In this document: positions 25,918 through 33,025 of the stretch, piece after piece | How positions within the stretch are numbered: the stretch's first letter is position 1 | Layout of the letters: each line of letters opens with the position of its first letter | Source of the DNA: a virus | Reading direction: 5' to 3' (one strand) | DNA: 64,000 nt | Virus record (IMG/VR): IMGVR_UViG_3300032265_000877 | Span: 23,611 to 87,610 of that record | Program-made: the position numbers and the translations under genes | The notes under the pieces: model-generated | The model's input: only the letters and a program-made list of their open reading frames with translations | What the model was told of the DNA's origin: nothing | Databases searched by the model: none

Positions 25918-26635
25918 ACCGAACCCAAATCATTCCCACATCTGCCGATGAGCGCAGTCCCGCACCTTTCCAACCACCATTTTCCCACGCAGGCGCGGTC
26001 TCTTCAATCCACTTAGGCAGCTCTCTAGCAGTAGTAATTGGGCGATATTCTGTAGGTTCATCGAGATGGTGTTCAATATATTGGAGCGCAAACTCTGTAT
26101 AGCCATTGACCATACTCAAGCGCTCCAGCTGCTTAATGTGCTTTGGCACATCCTCTAGCGTCCACTCAAAGCAAAGCTTAGGGGCTTTACCTGTGTAGCC
26201 TGCAAAGACTAGATCTTCTCCACCCTCAACATCGATCTTGATTAGCTCAGGGGTTCCATACTCGTAGATAAGGTCGTCAAGCTTTACTGTGGTTGCCTTG
26301 ATGATTTCGTACTCTTTGCCTTTATATCTGTACAGATCTCCAGTAAGCCACTCCTCATTAAGAGTAGATAACCCATCTTCAACGCACTCATAGAAGTCCA
26401 CAACATCCCCAGTAGTGCTGGAAGCTGCCAAGCGATATGGGATTACTCTAGGGTCATCTTTATAGTTAAAGACTAGTTGATAAAATACTTTAGGCGCTGG
26501 CTCTAGCGCGATTACATTAGTAAAGCCCTTAAGGAAAAGAGCCGCCCAAGTTGCTTCGCCTTTGTTAGCACCGATGTCAAAGAAGACCCGACTGCTTATC
26601 TCTACTGGTTTATGATGAACTGCGTGCGGGATCAT
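25916..26635 (-). CDS. FkbM-family SAM methyltransferase
   Basis: 239 residues. 'RVFFDIGANKGEATWAALFL' (about 16-35) is the SAM-binding motif I, 'VIALEPAPKV' is motif II, and 'LIKIDVEGGEDLVFAG' is the FkbM signature. FkbM enzymes O-methylate sugars or small metabolites. The gene is embedded among fibre genes and next to a TPR and a glycan-active protein, so modification of a surface or virion glycan is likely. It lies directly against the fibre-tip remnant. Confidence 0.85.
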   Translation of the reverse strand: MIPHAVHHKPVEISSRVFFDIGANKGEATWAALFLKGFTNVIALEPAPKVFYQLVFNYKDDPRVIPYRLAASSTTGDVVDFYECVEDGLSTLNEEWLTGDLYRYKGKEYEIIKATTVKLDDLIYEYGTPELIKIDVEGGEDLVFAGYTGKAPKLCFEWTLEDVPKHIKQLERLSMVNGYTEFALQYIEHHLDEPTEYRPITTARELPKWIEETAPAWENGGWKGAGLRSSADVGMIWVR

Positions 26636-26644
26636 AGGTTCTCC

Positions 26645-27220
26645 TTATACGTGCTTGAGGTTGCTCTTGATGCCTTTTCTATAGGCCTCAGAGATAGGAT
26701 AGTTTTCTAATAGATCAGTAAAGAGTTCTTTGCTCTCATCTTTGCGTCCAAGCCACCAACCGCTTACGGCCTTCTCAAAGAGCAGGGCGTACTCTCCAGG
26801 ATACTCAACATCTACAGGTAGAGATTCTTGGCGACCAACGTGGGTAAGGCCAATTTCTGCAAAGGTATAGGCCTCTTGCCAATTACCCATGCGCTCGTTG
26901 TAGCGCGAAAGGTAGAAGTAACCCTCAGGTCGGTTAGGCATATAAGAGATGGCTTGAAGAATACAAGTTACACTGCTATGACCGCGCCCCTGTTGTTTAT
27001 CAAAGCAAAGGGCAATTCTTAACAAAGATGTGTAGACAATGTTTTGATGAGTCTCGTGCCCATACTCAGCCGCACGTAGGTAAAAAGAAACCGCCGAGGC
27101 CGTCTGATCTATCTTTAGATACTCTTCCCCAATCCAGAAGTTTGTGTTGGGATCAAATGGTTGAAAAGAAGCCTTCTCAATTAAGTCCTTAATAGAGTTC
27201 ACTGTTCTCTGCCTCCTCAA
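26645..27220 (-). CDS. TPR-repeat protein of the glycan cassette
   Basis: 191 residues of paired helices: 'AVSFYLRAAEYGHETHQNIV', 'PEGYFYLSRYNERMGNWQEA' and 'GRKDESKELFTDLLENYPIS' are tetratricopeptide-like. TPR proteins of this kind accompany glycosyltransferases in aquatic phages. Two starts are possible: ATG at 27220 or a GTG six codons later (27202). The shorter start reduces overlap with the upstream gene from 32 to 14 nt. Confidence 0.7.
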   Translation of the reverse strand: MRRQRTVNSIKDLIEKASFQPFDPNTNFWIGEEYLKIDQTASAVSFYLRAAEYGHETHQNIVYTSLLRIALCFDKQQGRGHSSVTCILQAISYMPNRPEGYFYLSRYNERMGNWQEAYTFAEIGLTHVGRQESLPVDVEYPGEYALLFEKAVSGWWLGRKDESKELFTDLLENYPISEAYRKGIKSNLKHV

Positions 27221-28226
27221 TCATCTCTTCTACAACGGTCTCTGGCACGCGCAAAACAAAGGCGCAGTTATCTTGGAAGCCAAAGGAGATTAGTAGATCT
27301 TTGCCTAATACAGCCAATCCAGCAGCAAACTCAATACGCGCATCTAAGAAGGAGAACTCCTCTGGAGATACGCCGATGATATTAAGGTCTTTATCCCAGA
27401 CAATAAGGCGGTGGCGGTAGAAACCGTCTTTCTGATTAAGATAGTTTTTGAATAGCCCTACCTCATGGGTTACTGATAGGTAGACATCCCCATAGGGAAC
27501 TAGGTGGGATCCGCCACGCTGATCAGATAGCGGTATTCTATTGTACTTTTGAATAACGGCCTCAGACTTAGGCTTAGTTGGATCTGCCTTTACAATCTCA
27601 GTTGGGCTAGTCCACTTAACAAAATGATAAGGCCTATCTAAGATTGGGTACCAGTTCTTCTCACAGTAGGTATCGTCTTTGCCTGGAGCAGGGATGCGAA
27701 CGCGCTTAACCTCTTTAGCGCTCCACTTCTTCTTATCAATCTTTAGCTTGGAGTACTCCATACGGCCTTCGCCGTTCTCCTTAGTATCGCGGCGAACACC
27801 GATAGCGTAGTAGTCACCGTCCCACTGGACTAGGCGCGCATCCTCTTGACCTACAAACTCCCAGACCGCGGGAACGTCTAAATCAGAGGTATCTATGCGG
27901 CAGTAGTCCGTGACATTGAGGTCTTTATCTAGGCGGCATAGGTAGTTAATTGTTACTAAGCGCTGGTCTTTCTCTGGGTGCAAATAGGAGAGCGGCCCCC
28001 AATTAGAAGGAAACTTCTGCATATGCTCAGAGTGGTAGAGGGTGTAGTTTACGTGGCGCAGGATGCAGAGGATATCGCCGTCATCATCTATAAAGATAGA
28101 TGGGTTCATCAACCCGGTGCCCTCAGTCAAACCTTTTTCAATAATAAGTGGGGCTAATTTGCCGCCTTTTTGTACCGAACGTTGCACCAAATTCATACCT
28201 GAAGTGTACAACACTGACGTGTACAT
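27189..28226 (-). CDS. Beta-propeller glycosidase/phosphorylase-like protein (GH130-like)
   Basis: 345 residues. Blade motifs are visible: 'LMNPSIFIDDDGD' (40-51), 'EDARLVQWDGDYYAIG', 'EKNWYPI', 'GGSHLVPYGDVYLSVTHE', 'YRHRLIVWD', 'IEFAAGLAV' and 'LISFGFQDNCAFVL'. This is the five-bladed propeller pattern of GH130-like mannoside phosphorylases and related proteins. The catalytic activity is not certain. With the PMI-type cupin transcribed divergently next door, it suggests mannose-type glycan handling. Confidence 0.65.
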   Translation of the reverse strand: MYTSVLYTSGMNLVQRSVQKGGKLAPLIIEKGLTEGTGLMNPSIFIDDDGDILCILRHVNYTLYHSEHMQKFPSNWGPLSYLHPEKDQRLVTINYLCRLDKDLNVTDYCRIDTSDLDVPAVWEFVGQEDARLVQWDGDYYAIGVRRDTKENGEGRMEYSKLKIDKKKWSAKEVKRVRIPAPGKDDTYCEKNWYPILDRPYHFVKWTSPTEIVKADPTKPKSEAVIQKYNRIPLSDQRGGSHLVPYGDVYLSVTHEVGLFKNYLNQKDGFYRHRLIVWDKDLNIIGVSPEEFSFLDARIEFAAGLAVLGKDLLISFGFQDNCAFVLRVPETVVEEMIEEAENSELY

Positions 28227-28253
28227 ACCGGGCGTAACTACGCATAGCTCTGC

Positions 28254-28259
28254 TATTAT
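28254..28259 (+). promoter_or_regulatory. Probable -10 box of a leaderless transcript for the cupin gene
   Basis: TATTAT ends 6 nt before the ATG at 28266, so transcription would begin at or next to the start codon. No Shine-Dalgarno is present and the next gene is divergent only 40 bp away. Leaderless mRNAs are common in actinobacteria. No clear -35 is visible. Confidence 0.4.
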
Positions 28260-28265
28260 TACACT

Positions 28266-28604
28266 ATGGAAAAGCGCCCTTGGGGTACCTACGAGGTACT
28301 AGCAGAAGATGGTTCATATAAGGTTAAGCGCATAATTGTTAAGCCTAACCACCGACTCTCATATCAGACTCATGAGCAGCGCGTTGAGTATTGGACTGTT
28401 GTTCAAGGTCATGGGGTTATCACACTAGAAGATAAAGAGCAACCAATCAAGGTTGGCGACGCTGTTTACATTGATAAGGGCGACCCACATCGTATCCAGA
28501 ACCTAGGAGAAGCAGACCTAGTATTCATTGAGGTACAACTAGGAGACTACCTAGGCGAAGATGACATCGTTCGTCTAGAGGATGACTACAACCGCGCAGA
28601 CTAA
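28266..28604 (+). CDS. Cupin mannose-6-phosphate isomerase-like protein
   Basis: 112 residues matching the C-terminal PMI domain of type II PMI/GMP enzymes: 'RPWGTYE' (4-10), 'YKVKRIIVKPNHRLSYQTH', then 'VEYWTVVQG' and 'HRIQNLGEADLVFIEVQLG', with 'YLGEDDIVR'. Metal-ligand candidates are Q34, H36, E41 and H75. It would interconvert fructose-6-P and mannose-6-P. It is one of only two plus-strand genes inside the fibre block and looks like an independently transcribed cargo gene. Confidence 0.85.
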   Translation: MEKRPWGTYEVLAEDGSYKVKRIIVKPNHRLSYQTHEQRVEYWTVVQGHGVITLEDKEQPIKVGDAVYIDKGDPHRIQNLGEADLVFIEVQLGDYLGEDDIVRLEDDYNRAD

Positions 28605-28624
28605 CTCTCTGTGGAGTGTTCCAG

Positions 28625-28777
28625 TCAGGCTTGTGGGGCTTCTAGGCTGGCTAGGTAGGCTTGGTAGTCCGAGTTGGCAGGGTCTGTTGGGATATAAGTA
28701 CCATCTGACCTGAGAACTACTTTTGTTGACAAAGCACTGGTCAAATTATCAATAGGTATTTCGTATGTGTATTCCAT
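28625..28777 (-). CDS. Small fibre-cluster protein (DPANSDYQAYLA motif), copy 1
   Basis: 50 residues, 'YIPTDPANSDYQAYLASLE' near the C-terminus. The 60-residue protein at 29743-29925 carries the same DPANSDYQAYLA motif. Each copy lies immediately downstream of or beside a fibre gene. The motif is common in short phage fibre-cluster proteins of unknown role. The start ATG abuts the fibre stop at 28778. Confidence 0.65.
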   Translation of the reverse strand: MEYTYEIPIDNLTSALSTKVVLRSDGTYIPTDPANSDYQAYLASLEAPQA

Positions 28778-29743
28778 TTACAACTCCGCACTTGCTGTCA
28801 ACCCAGAATTGGTTGAAGATTGAAAATAAGACCTTTGACCACTACCACTTGCTGTAAAATTCAAATATGTATAAGAAGGTTGTATTGCATTTACACCCAA
28901 AGCAGAACCAAATGAATATGTAAATGTACCAACAAGATTTACAGATGGTGTTGTTCGCATTGTCACTGGGAATGGAATTAGTATTGTTGGGTAGGTTCCC
29001 GAAGCGGCAAAGTAATCACCATAAATTGCAGCATTACTATTTACATTTTGCCAGTAGTACCTCTGACACAAGGCTAACTCTCCTTGGAGTGTGCCTGATG
29101 CGGTGGTGAATGGAGTGGCTACGCTACCAACTTCAACCTGAACATTTGCAAATTCAAATTGCGCTCCCGAAACAGTACTGTTTGTGGTACCGAATTGAAT
29201 GGCAAATGATGTTGCCGTGCTTGGAACTGAGAAGGTTATGGATTTTGAAGTCCACGATGAACTGTTTGTAAGAGAAACAGAAGTGATTGTGGTTGGTGAA
29301 TTTGCAGGCTTGAGGTTGCCATCCGTTGCCGTGCTATAAACTGCAGAAGCAGACCAAGTGTTTGTAAAATTGACAACATTTCTATACTGGAATGAAAGCG
29401 TTACTGTCTGTCCAGCAAAACGAATCACATCAGTAGTTTCCATATTGTAAAGCACAAAGATATTTGTAGAATTTGCTGAAGATTGAACAATTCTTTGGTA
29501 ATACCTTGCTCCAGTTGGCGCAGTTGATGTTTGCTGAGATGCGACAAATGACTGACCTGAGCCGTAGCCTGATAGATACCAACGGTCTAAGCCGTATGCA
29601 TCGGTTCCGCTATAAGTAACGGAACTACCACGCTGCGCGATGGACATATCTCCGTTGATTATGCGATTCTTTCCCGCTACTACTGGAGCCGCTGCTCCTG
29701 CCGAGTTCTGCTCTACCGTACTTGTAAGTTGTGCGCGACTCAT
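28778..29743 (-). CDS. Tail fibre/spike with carbohydrate-binding-like domain
   Basis: 321 residues. 'GKNRIINGDMSIAQRGSSVT' near residue 25 and 'FAGQTVTLSFQYRN', plus 'VQVEVGSVATPF', then 'GELALCQRYYWQ' are the typical CBM4/9-like module of phage spikes. The C-terminal trimerisation tail ends in SAEL. The fibre at 29925-31697 shares this layout and the same ending, so the two are paralogues with different sugar-binding loops. Confidence 0.75.
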   Translation of the reverse strand: MSRAQLTSTVEQNSAGAAAPVVAGKNRIINGDMSIAQRGSSVTYSGTDAYGLDRWYLSGYGSGQSFVASQQTSTAPTGARYYQRIVQSSANSTNIFVLYNMETTDVIRFAGQTVTLSFQYRNVVNFTNTWSASAVYSTATDGNLKPANSPTTITSVSLTNSSSWTSKSITFSVPSTATSFAIQFGTTNSTVSGAQFEFANVQVEVGSVATPFTTASGTLQGELALCQRYYWQNVNSNAAIYGDYFAASGTYPTILIPFPVTMRTTPSVNLVGTFTYSFGSALGVNAIQPSYTYLNFTASGSGQRSYFQSSTNSGLTASAEL

Positions 29744-29925
29744 TATTCACCTGCCTGTGGGATAGAAGAGTTGGATGGGAGTGTGTCGCCATTGGCTACA
29801 TATGCCAAGTACGCCTGATAGTCAGAATTGGCTGGGTCTGTAGGAATCCACCAAACTGTGCCGTCAAAATCTGTTTTTTTAATAACTTTTTCTTGTGATG
29901 CGTTTGTGACTATTTCATAATTCAT
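29743..29925 (-). CDS. Small fibre-cluster protein (DPANSDYQAYLA motif), copy 2
   Basis: 60 residues with 'WWIPTDPANSDYQAYLAYVA'. It is coupled by overlapping stop/start signals to the fibres on both sides. Paralogue of the 50-residue protein at 28625-28777. Confidence 0.65.
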   Translation of the reverse strand: MNYEIVTNASQEKVIKKTDFDGTVWWIPTDPANSDYQAYLAYVANGDTLPSNSSIPQAGE

Positions 29926-31697
29926 TATAATTCCGCCGATGCTAAGTAGTTTCCGCCTCTAATTCGTCCTGCTTGACCTGCAACTAACGAAGTTGTCGTC
30001 ATTTCAATTTGTACATAATTTGGGTCTATTGTGCTTGTTGCCATCGCCGAACTAGCCGTATCGACACCATTAATTGTATAAGTCCAAGTACCACCAAATG
30101 TAACACTAGGAGAAGTTCTCATTGTTACAGGATGTGCTGGGAAAGCAATTGCAGTTGTTGTGCTTTGCGCTTGAAATAAAATTCCAATAGCGTTACCGCT
30201 TTGTGGCATACGGTACGCATACCTCTGGCAGGCTTGTAACTCCCCCTGAAGTGTGCCAGTAGCAGTTTGGAATGAAGTGGCAACCGAACCTGCTTCAAGT
30301 TGCATACCCCAAATATCCAAGACCGAACCTGATGCACAGGCTTGACGAATAACCGCATAGAGCGATGAGTTAGCGCCAATGGTAAATCCTGAAACCGAGC
30401 CAAGAGTAAATGTAAATGAGTAACGCTGCCAAGAAGTAGTTACATTGAGGGTTGGCGTTGATGAGTATGCCGAGCCTGTACCAGCAGAATTTTGGAAAAG
30501 ATAAACAATGCTAGAACGAGCCGAATCAGCCTTAGCCCAGAAAGAAAGGGTTACGGTTTGACCAGCGAAAGTTCGGACATTCTCAATGCGTTGCTGGATT
30601 TCTGTAACTGTGGTTGAGCCTACGGTTGTAATGGTTGAGCGTAGGAAGTAGGTACTGTTGTAGCCTGAGATTGGCAATTTATCCGATGCTGGAGAAGATG
30701 CGTAGTCAAAGGCCACCTGAGTAACTGATGCTGATGATGGAGCATTATCGTAGGAAATAACAAATCGGTCAGCCGTATATGAGCCAGCGGCAGGGTTGGT
30801 GAAAGAAGTACCGCGTTGCCAAACATCAAAGGCTCCGTTGATAATCTTGTTTTTACCAGCGACATAGTTTCCTGCCCACGATACGCCTGTGCTGGCAGAA
30901 GAGTTTGCAACGAGTGTTGAGCCGTCAGCTCCTACTGCGAGGTTGGTGACGGTTGATGCGCCAGTAGCAGCAATAAGATCGCCCTTGGCGGTTACTGTGC
31001 TAACAGGTATGGCATTAGCAAATGAAAAAGAGCTATGAGAGACGATTGTAGCTACGTCTCCCGCTACCAAGGCTGTTAGACCTGTAATAGAGGTTCCTGT
31101 TGTTGCTGCGTAGTCCACGCCACGCTCTAAAAGGACACCATTAACAAATACCTGTTCTGCGCCAACTGTATAGGTAAGAGTTGTAGAGAAGCCATCTGTT
31201 CCGCTTAAAGTTGTTTCTCCACCAGATGCGGTATAGCGCCACATTAAGAAGACGCCAGCGCCGCTAACTCCTTGGATACCCTGGATACCCTGACCCATTG
31301 TGTACTGGACTACATCTACAGTGTCTCCAGCATTAAGCGCGGTTGCGATAACAACAGATGTGCCATTCGTGGCTGTGTAGTCTGCGCCACTTAAGCGAAC
31401 GCCGTTAAGGTAGACGTCAATGTAGCCAACTGTGTAAGAAGTGGTAAAGGTTGTCTGTCCTGCAGTTGCGGTAAAGGTAGCAACTGTCTTAGCAGCAGTT
31501 GGGTTAAATGGTCCTTGAATACCCTGTAGACCAGTAGGGCCTTGAATACCCTGTAGGCCTTGAACTCCTTGAAATCCTTGCGCACCATTAGCGCCATTTG
31601 AGCCAACAAAGCCAGCAGTACCTTGAGCGCCTTGAGCACCAACAATAGCTGCCACCCATTGACTGGAGCCAGTGTCGTAATACTTAACTTGAGACAT
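29925..31697 (-). CDS. Tail fibre, collagen-like N-terminus and CBM-like tip
   Basis: 590 residues. 'YYDTGSSQWVAAIVGAQG' is the shared fibre attachment head, followed by GxQ/GxY triplets (about 20-65). Two copies of a small domain ('VYLNGVRLSGADYTATNGTS', 'VFVNGVLLERGVDYAATTG') follow. The spike module begins at 'KNKIINGAFDVWQRGTSF'. It ends SAEL like the neighbouring fibre. An adsorption fibre with a sugar-binding tip. Confidence 0.8.
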   Translation of the reverse strand: MSQVKYYDTGSSQWVAAIVGAQGAQGTAGFVGSNGANGAQGFQGVQGLQGIQGPTGLQGIQGPFNPTAAKTVATFTATAGQTTFTTSYTVGYIDVYLNGVRLSGADYTATNGTSVVIATALNAGDTVDVVQYTMGQGIQGIQGVSGAGVFLMWRYTASGGETTLSGTDGFSTTLTYTVGAEQVFVNGVLLERGVDYAATTGTSITGLTALVAGDVATIVSHSSFSFANAIPVSTVTAKGDLIAATGASTVTNLAVGADGSTLVANSSASTGVSWAGNYVAGKNKIINGAFDVWQRGTSFTNPAAGSYTADRFVISYDNAPSSASVTQVAFDYASSPASDKLPISGYNSTYFLRSTITTVGSTTVTEIQQRIENVRTFAGQTVTLSFWAKADSARSSIVYLFQNSAGTGSAYSSTPTLNVTTSWQRYSFTFTLGSVSGFTIGANSSLYAVIRQACASGSVLDIWGMQLEAGSVATSFQTATGTLQGELQACQRYAYRMPQSGNAIGILFQAQSTTTAIAFPAHPVTMRTSPSVTFGGTWTYTINGVDTASSAMATSTIDPNYVQIEMTTTSLVAGQAGRIRGGNYLASAEL

Positions 31698-31782
31698 TGA
31701 ACCTCACTGGGCTTAGGGGAAGGGTGCTTTTATTATCCCTTATTTATATCTTTTTGGCGCCCGAAACTAAGAGGGGAACTCG

Positions 31783-31811
31783 TTGTGTAAAGGCGCGCTA
31801 ACCACTATGAT
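31783..31811 (+). promoter_or_regulatory. Sigma70-type promoter for the 239-residue plus-strand gene
   Basis: TTGTGT (31783-31788), 17-nt spacer, TATGAT (31806-31811). It lies 60 bp upstream of the gene at 31878, which has a strong GAGGAGG ribosome site. The 180-bp region is divergent with the fibre gene at 31697; a GATAAT box (minus strand) may serve that side. Confidence 0.6.
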
Positions 31812-31877
31812 TAGTCAGTAGGTCAGCAAAAAGGTAGCGATAGGTAGCCATAGAGATACTTTACACGAGGAGGCAAT

Positions 31878-32597
31878 ATGAAACAGATTATTAAGTTTGA
31901 GGCTCGAGATGAGTATGGCTGGGAAGTAGCTGAGCGCCCATATCCTGCAAGTCAGGCTATTCCTGATTGGTGGCGGGCTATGACACCATACGATAAAACG
32001 CCCGATAACCCTGATGGTAAAAAACTTATAGTTGAAAACTATGTGTCTAACGCTTCGCCTAAAAAATGCAATCCTATGCTTGACGCTTTGACTAGTGGCT
32101 ATGTAATACCGCTATGGTCAGACGTTCAAGTACAGAATGTCAATGATGATAAGCGCATTACTTGGAGAGTTAGTGGGAATGTATTCCAAGAGCACGGTCA
32201 TAGTGCGCGTGAAGTGGAAACCCCAGTTGGATACAATGAACAAGTTTTTAAGTTTATGAACAAATGGAGAATCATTACCCCTAAGGGTTATTCTTGTTTG
32301 ATTACTCAGCCTTTTGGGTATCGTCAAACACCAACTCAAGCCATTCCAGCAGTTATTGATACTGATAATAGTAGTTTAGAAATACTACCACCAGTTTGGT
32401 TCAGGTCAGATTTTGAGGGAATACTTGAAAAAGGTACGCCTATGGCGCAGGTCATACCCTTTAAACGTTCTGACTGGAGGGCTGAATACTCTTATCTTAA
32501 AGATGGAGAGTATCAAAGGCTAGAAGATAAAAACTTTAACTCAACTATTGTCAATCATTACATTAAAAAAGTTTGGTCTAAGAAAAATTACTCTTGA
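31878..32597 (+). CDS. Uncharacterised fibre-cluster protein (DUF6065-like)
   Basis: 239 residues: 'RPYPASQAIPDWWRAMTPYD', 'KKCNPMLDALTSGYVIPLWS', 'INKW'-type beta strands and 'SDFEGILEKGTPMAQVIPFK'. I recall a family with this 'PIPDWW...P.ml.am..Gy.ipl...' pattern near tail fibres of aquatic phages. The name DUF6065 is from memory. It is on the opposite strand to its fibre neighbours with its own promoter, as expected for an acquired module. Confidence 0.6.
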   Translation: MKQIIKFEARDEYGWEVAERPYPASQAIPDWWRAMTPYDKTPDNPDGKKLIVENYVSNASPKKCNPMLDALTSGYVIPLWSDVQVQNVNDDKRITWRVSGNVFQEHGHSAREVETPVGYNEQVFKFMNKWRIITPKGYSCLITQPFGYRQTPTQAIPAVIDTDNSSLEILPPVWFRSDFEGILEKGTPMAQVIPFKRSDWRAEYSYLKDGEYQRLEDKNFNSTIVNHYIKKVWSKKNYS

Positions 32598-33025
32598 TTA
32601 TCGAGGTATTCGTCCCAAGATAAAGTTTCCTCATTCCACTTAAATTGCCATTGCCAATGTTCTGGTGAATGTATGTCATAAGGATTTGTAGGTTCAGGTA
32701 CGGGTGGCTCCCATACATACCCTGCACTTAAAGTCCAAGATGGGTAAGGGCTAGGCGCGTCTTTCCAGTAAAAGGCATTTTTTTCTTTATCAAAATAAAT
32801 GCCTGGCACTGCTACATTGGCGCGGAAAGGAGTTCCTCCAAATACGTGTTTATTGTTTAGAGTGTTGATTGAAAATTGTTTCCAGTTTCCACCAAAAAGT
32901 TCTTTACAAAAATCACTACCAAGTTGTTCTTGCTCATTATTGTTTTCATCAAGCAAAACTTCATTGTTAACAACGATTGTACGGATAACAATATTGTTTT
33001 CGTCTAGTTCTGCAAAGTGTGCCAT
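32588..33025 (-). CDS. Fibre-associated protein (MAH-A-LDENN family), copy 2
   Basis: 145 residues: 'MAHFAELDENNIVIRTIVVN', 'GGTPFRANVAVPGIYFDKEK' and 'YPSWTL'. Paralogue of the protein at 23309-23698; both lie immediately downstream of an Fn3/glycine-rich adhesin gene. Its 3' end overlaps the convergent gene by 10 nt. Confidence 0.7.
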   Translation of the reverse strand: MAHFAELDENNIVIRTIVVNNEVLLDENNNEQEQLGSDFCKELFGGNWKQFSINTLNNKHVFGGTPFRANVAVPGIYFDKEKNAFYWKDAPSPYPSWTLSAGYVWEPPVPEPTNPYDIHSPEHWQWQFKWNEETLSWDEYLDNQE

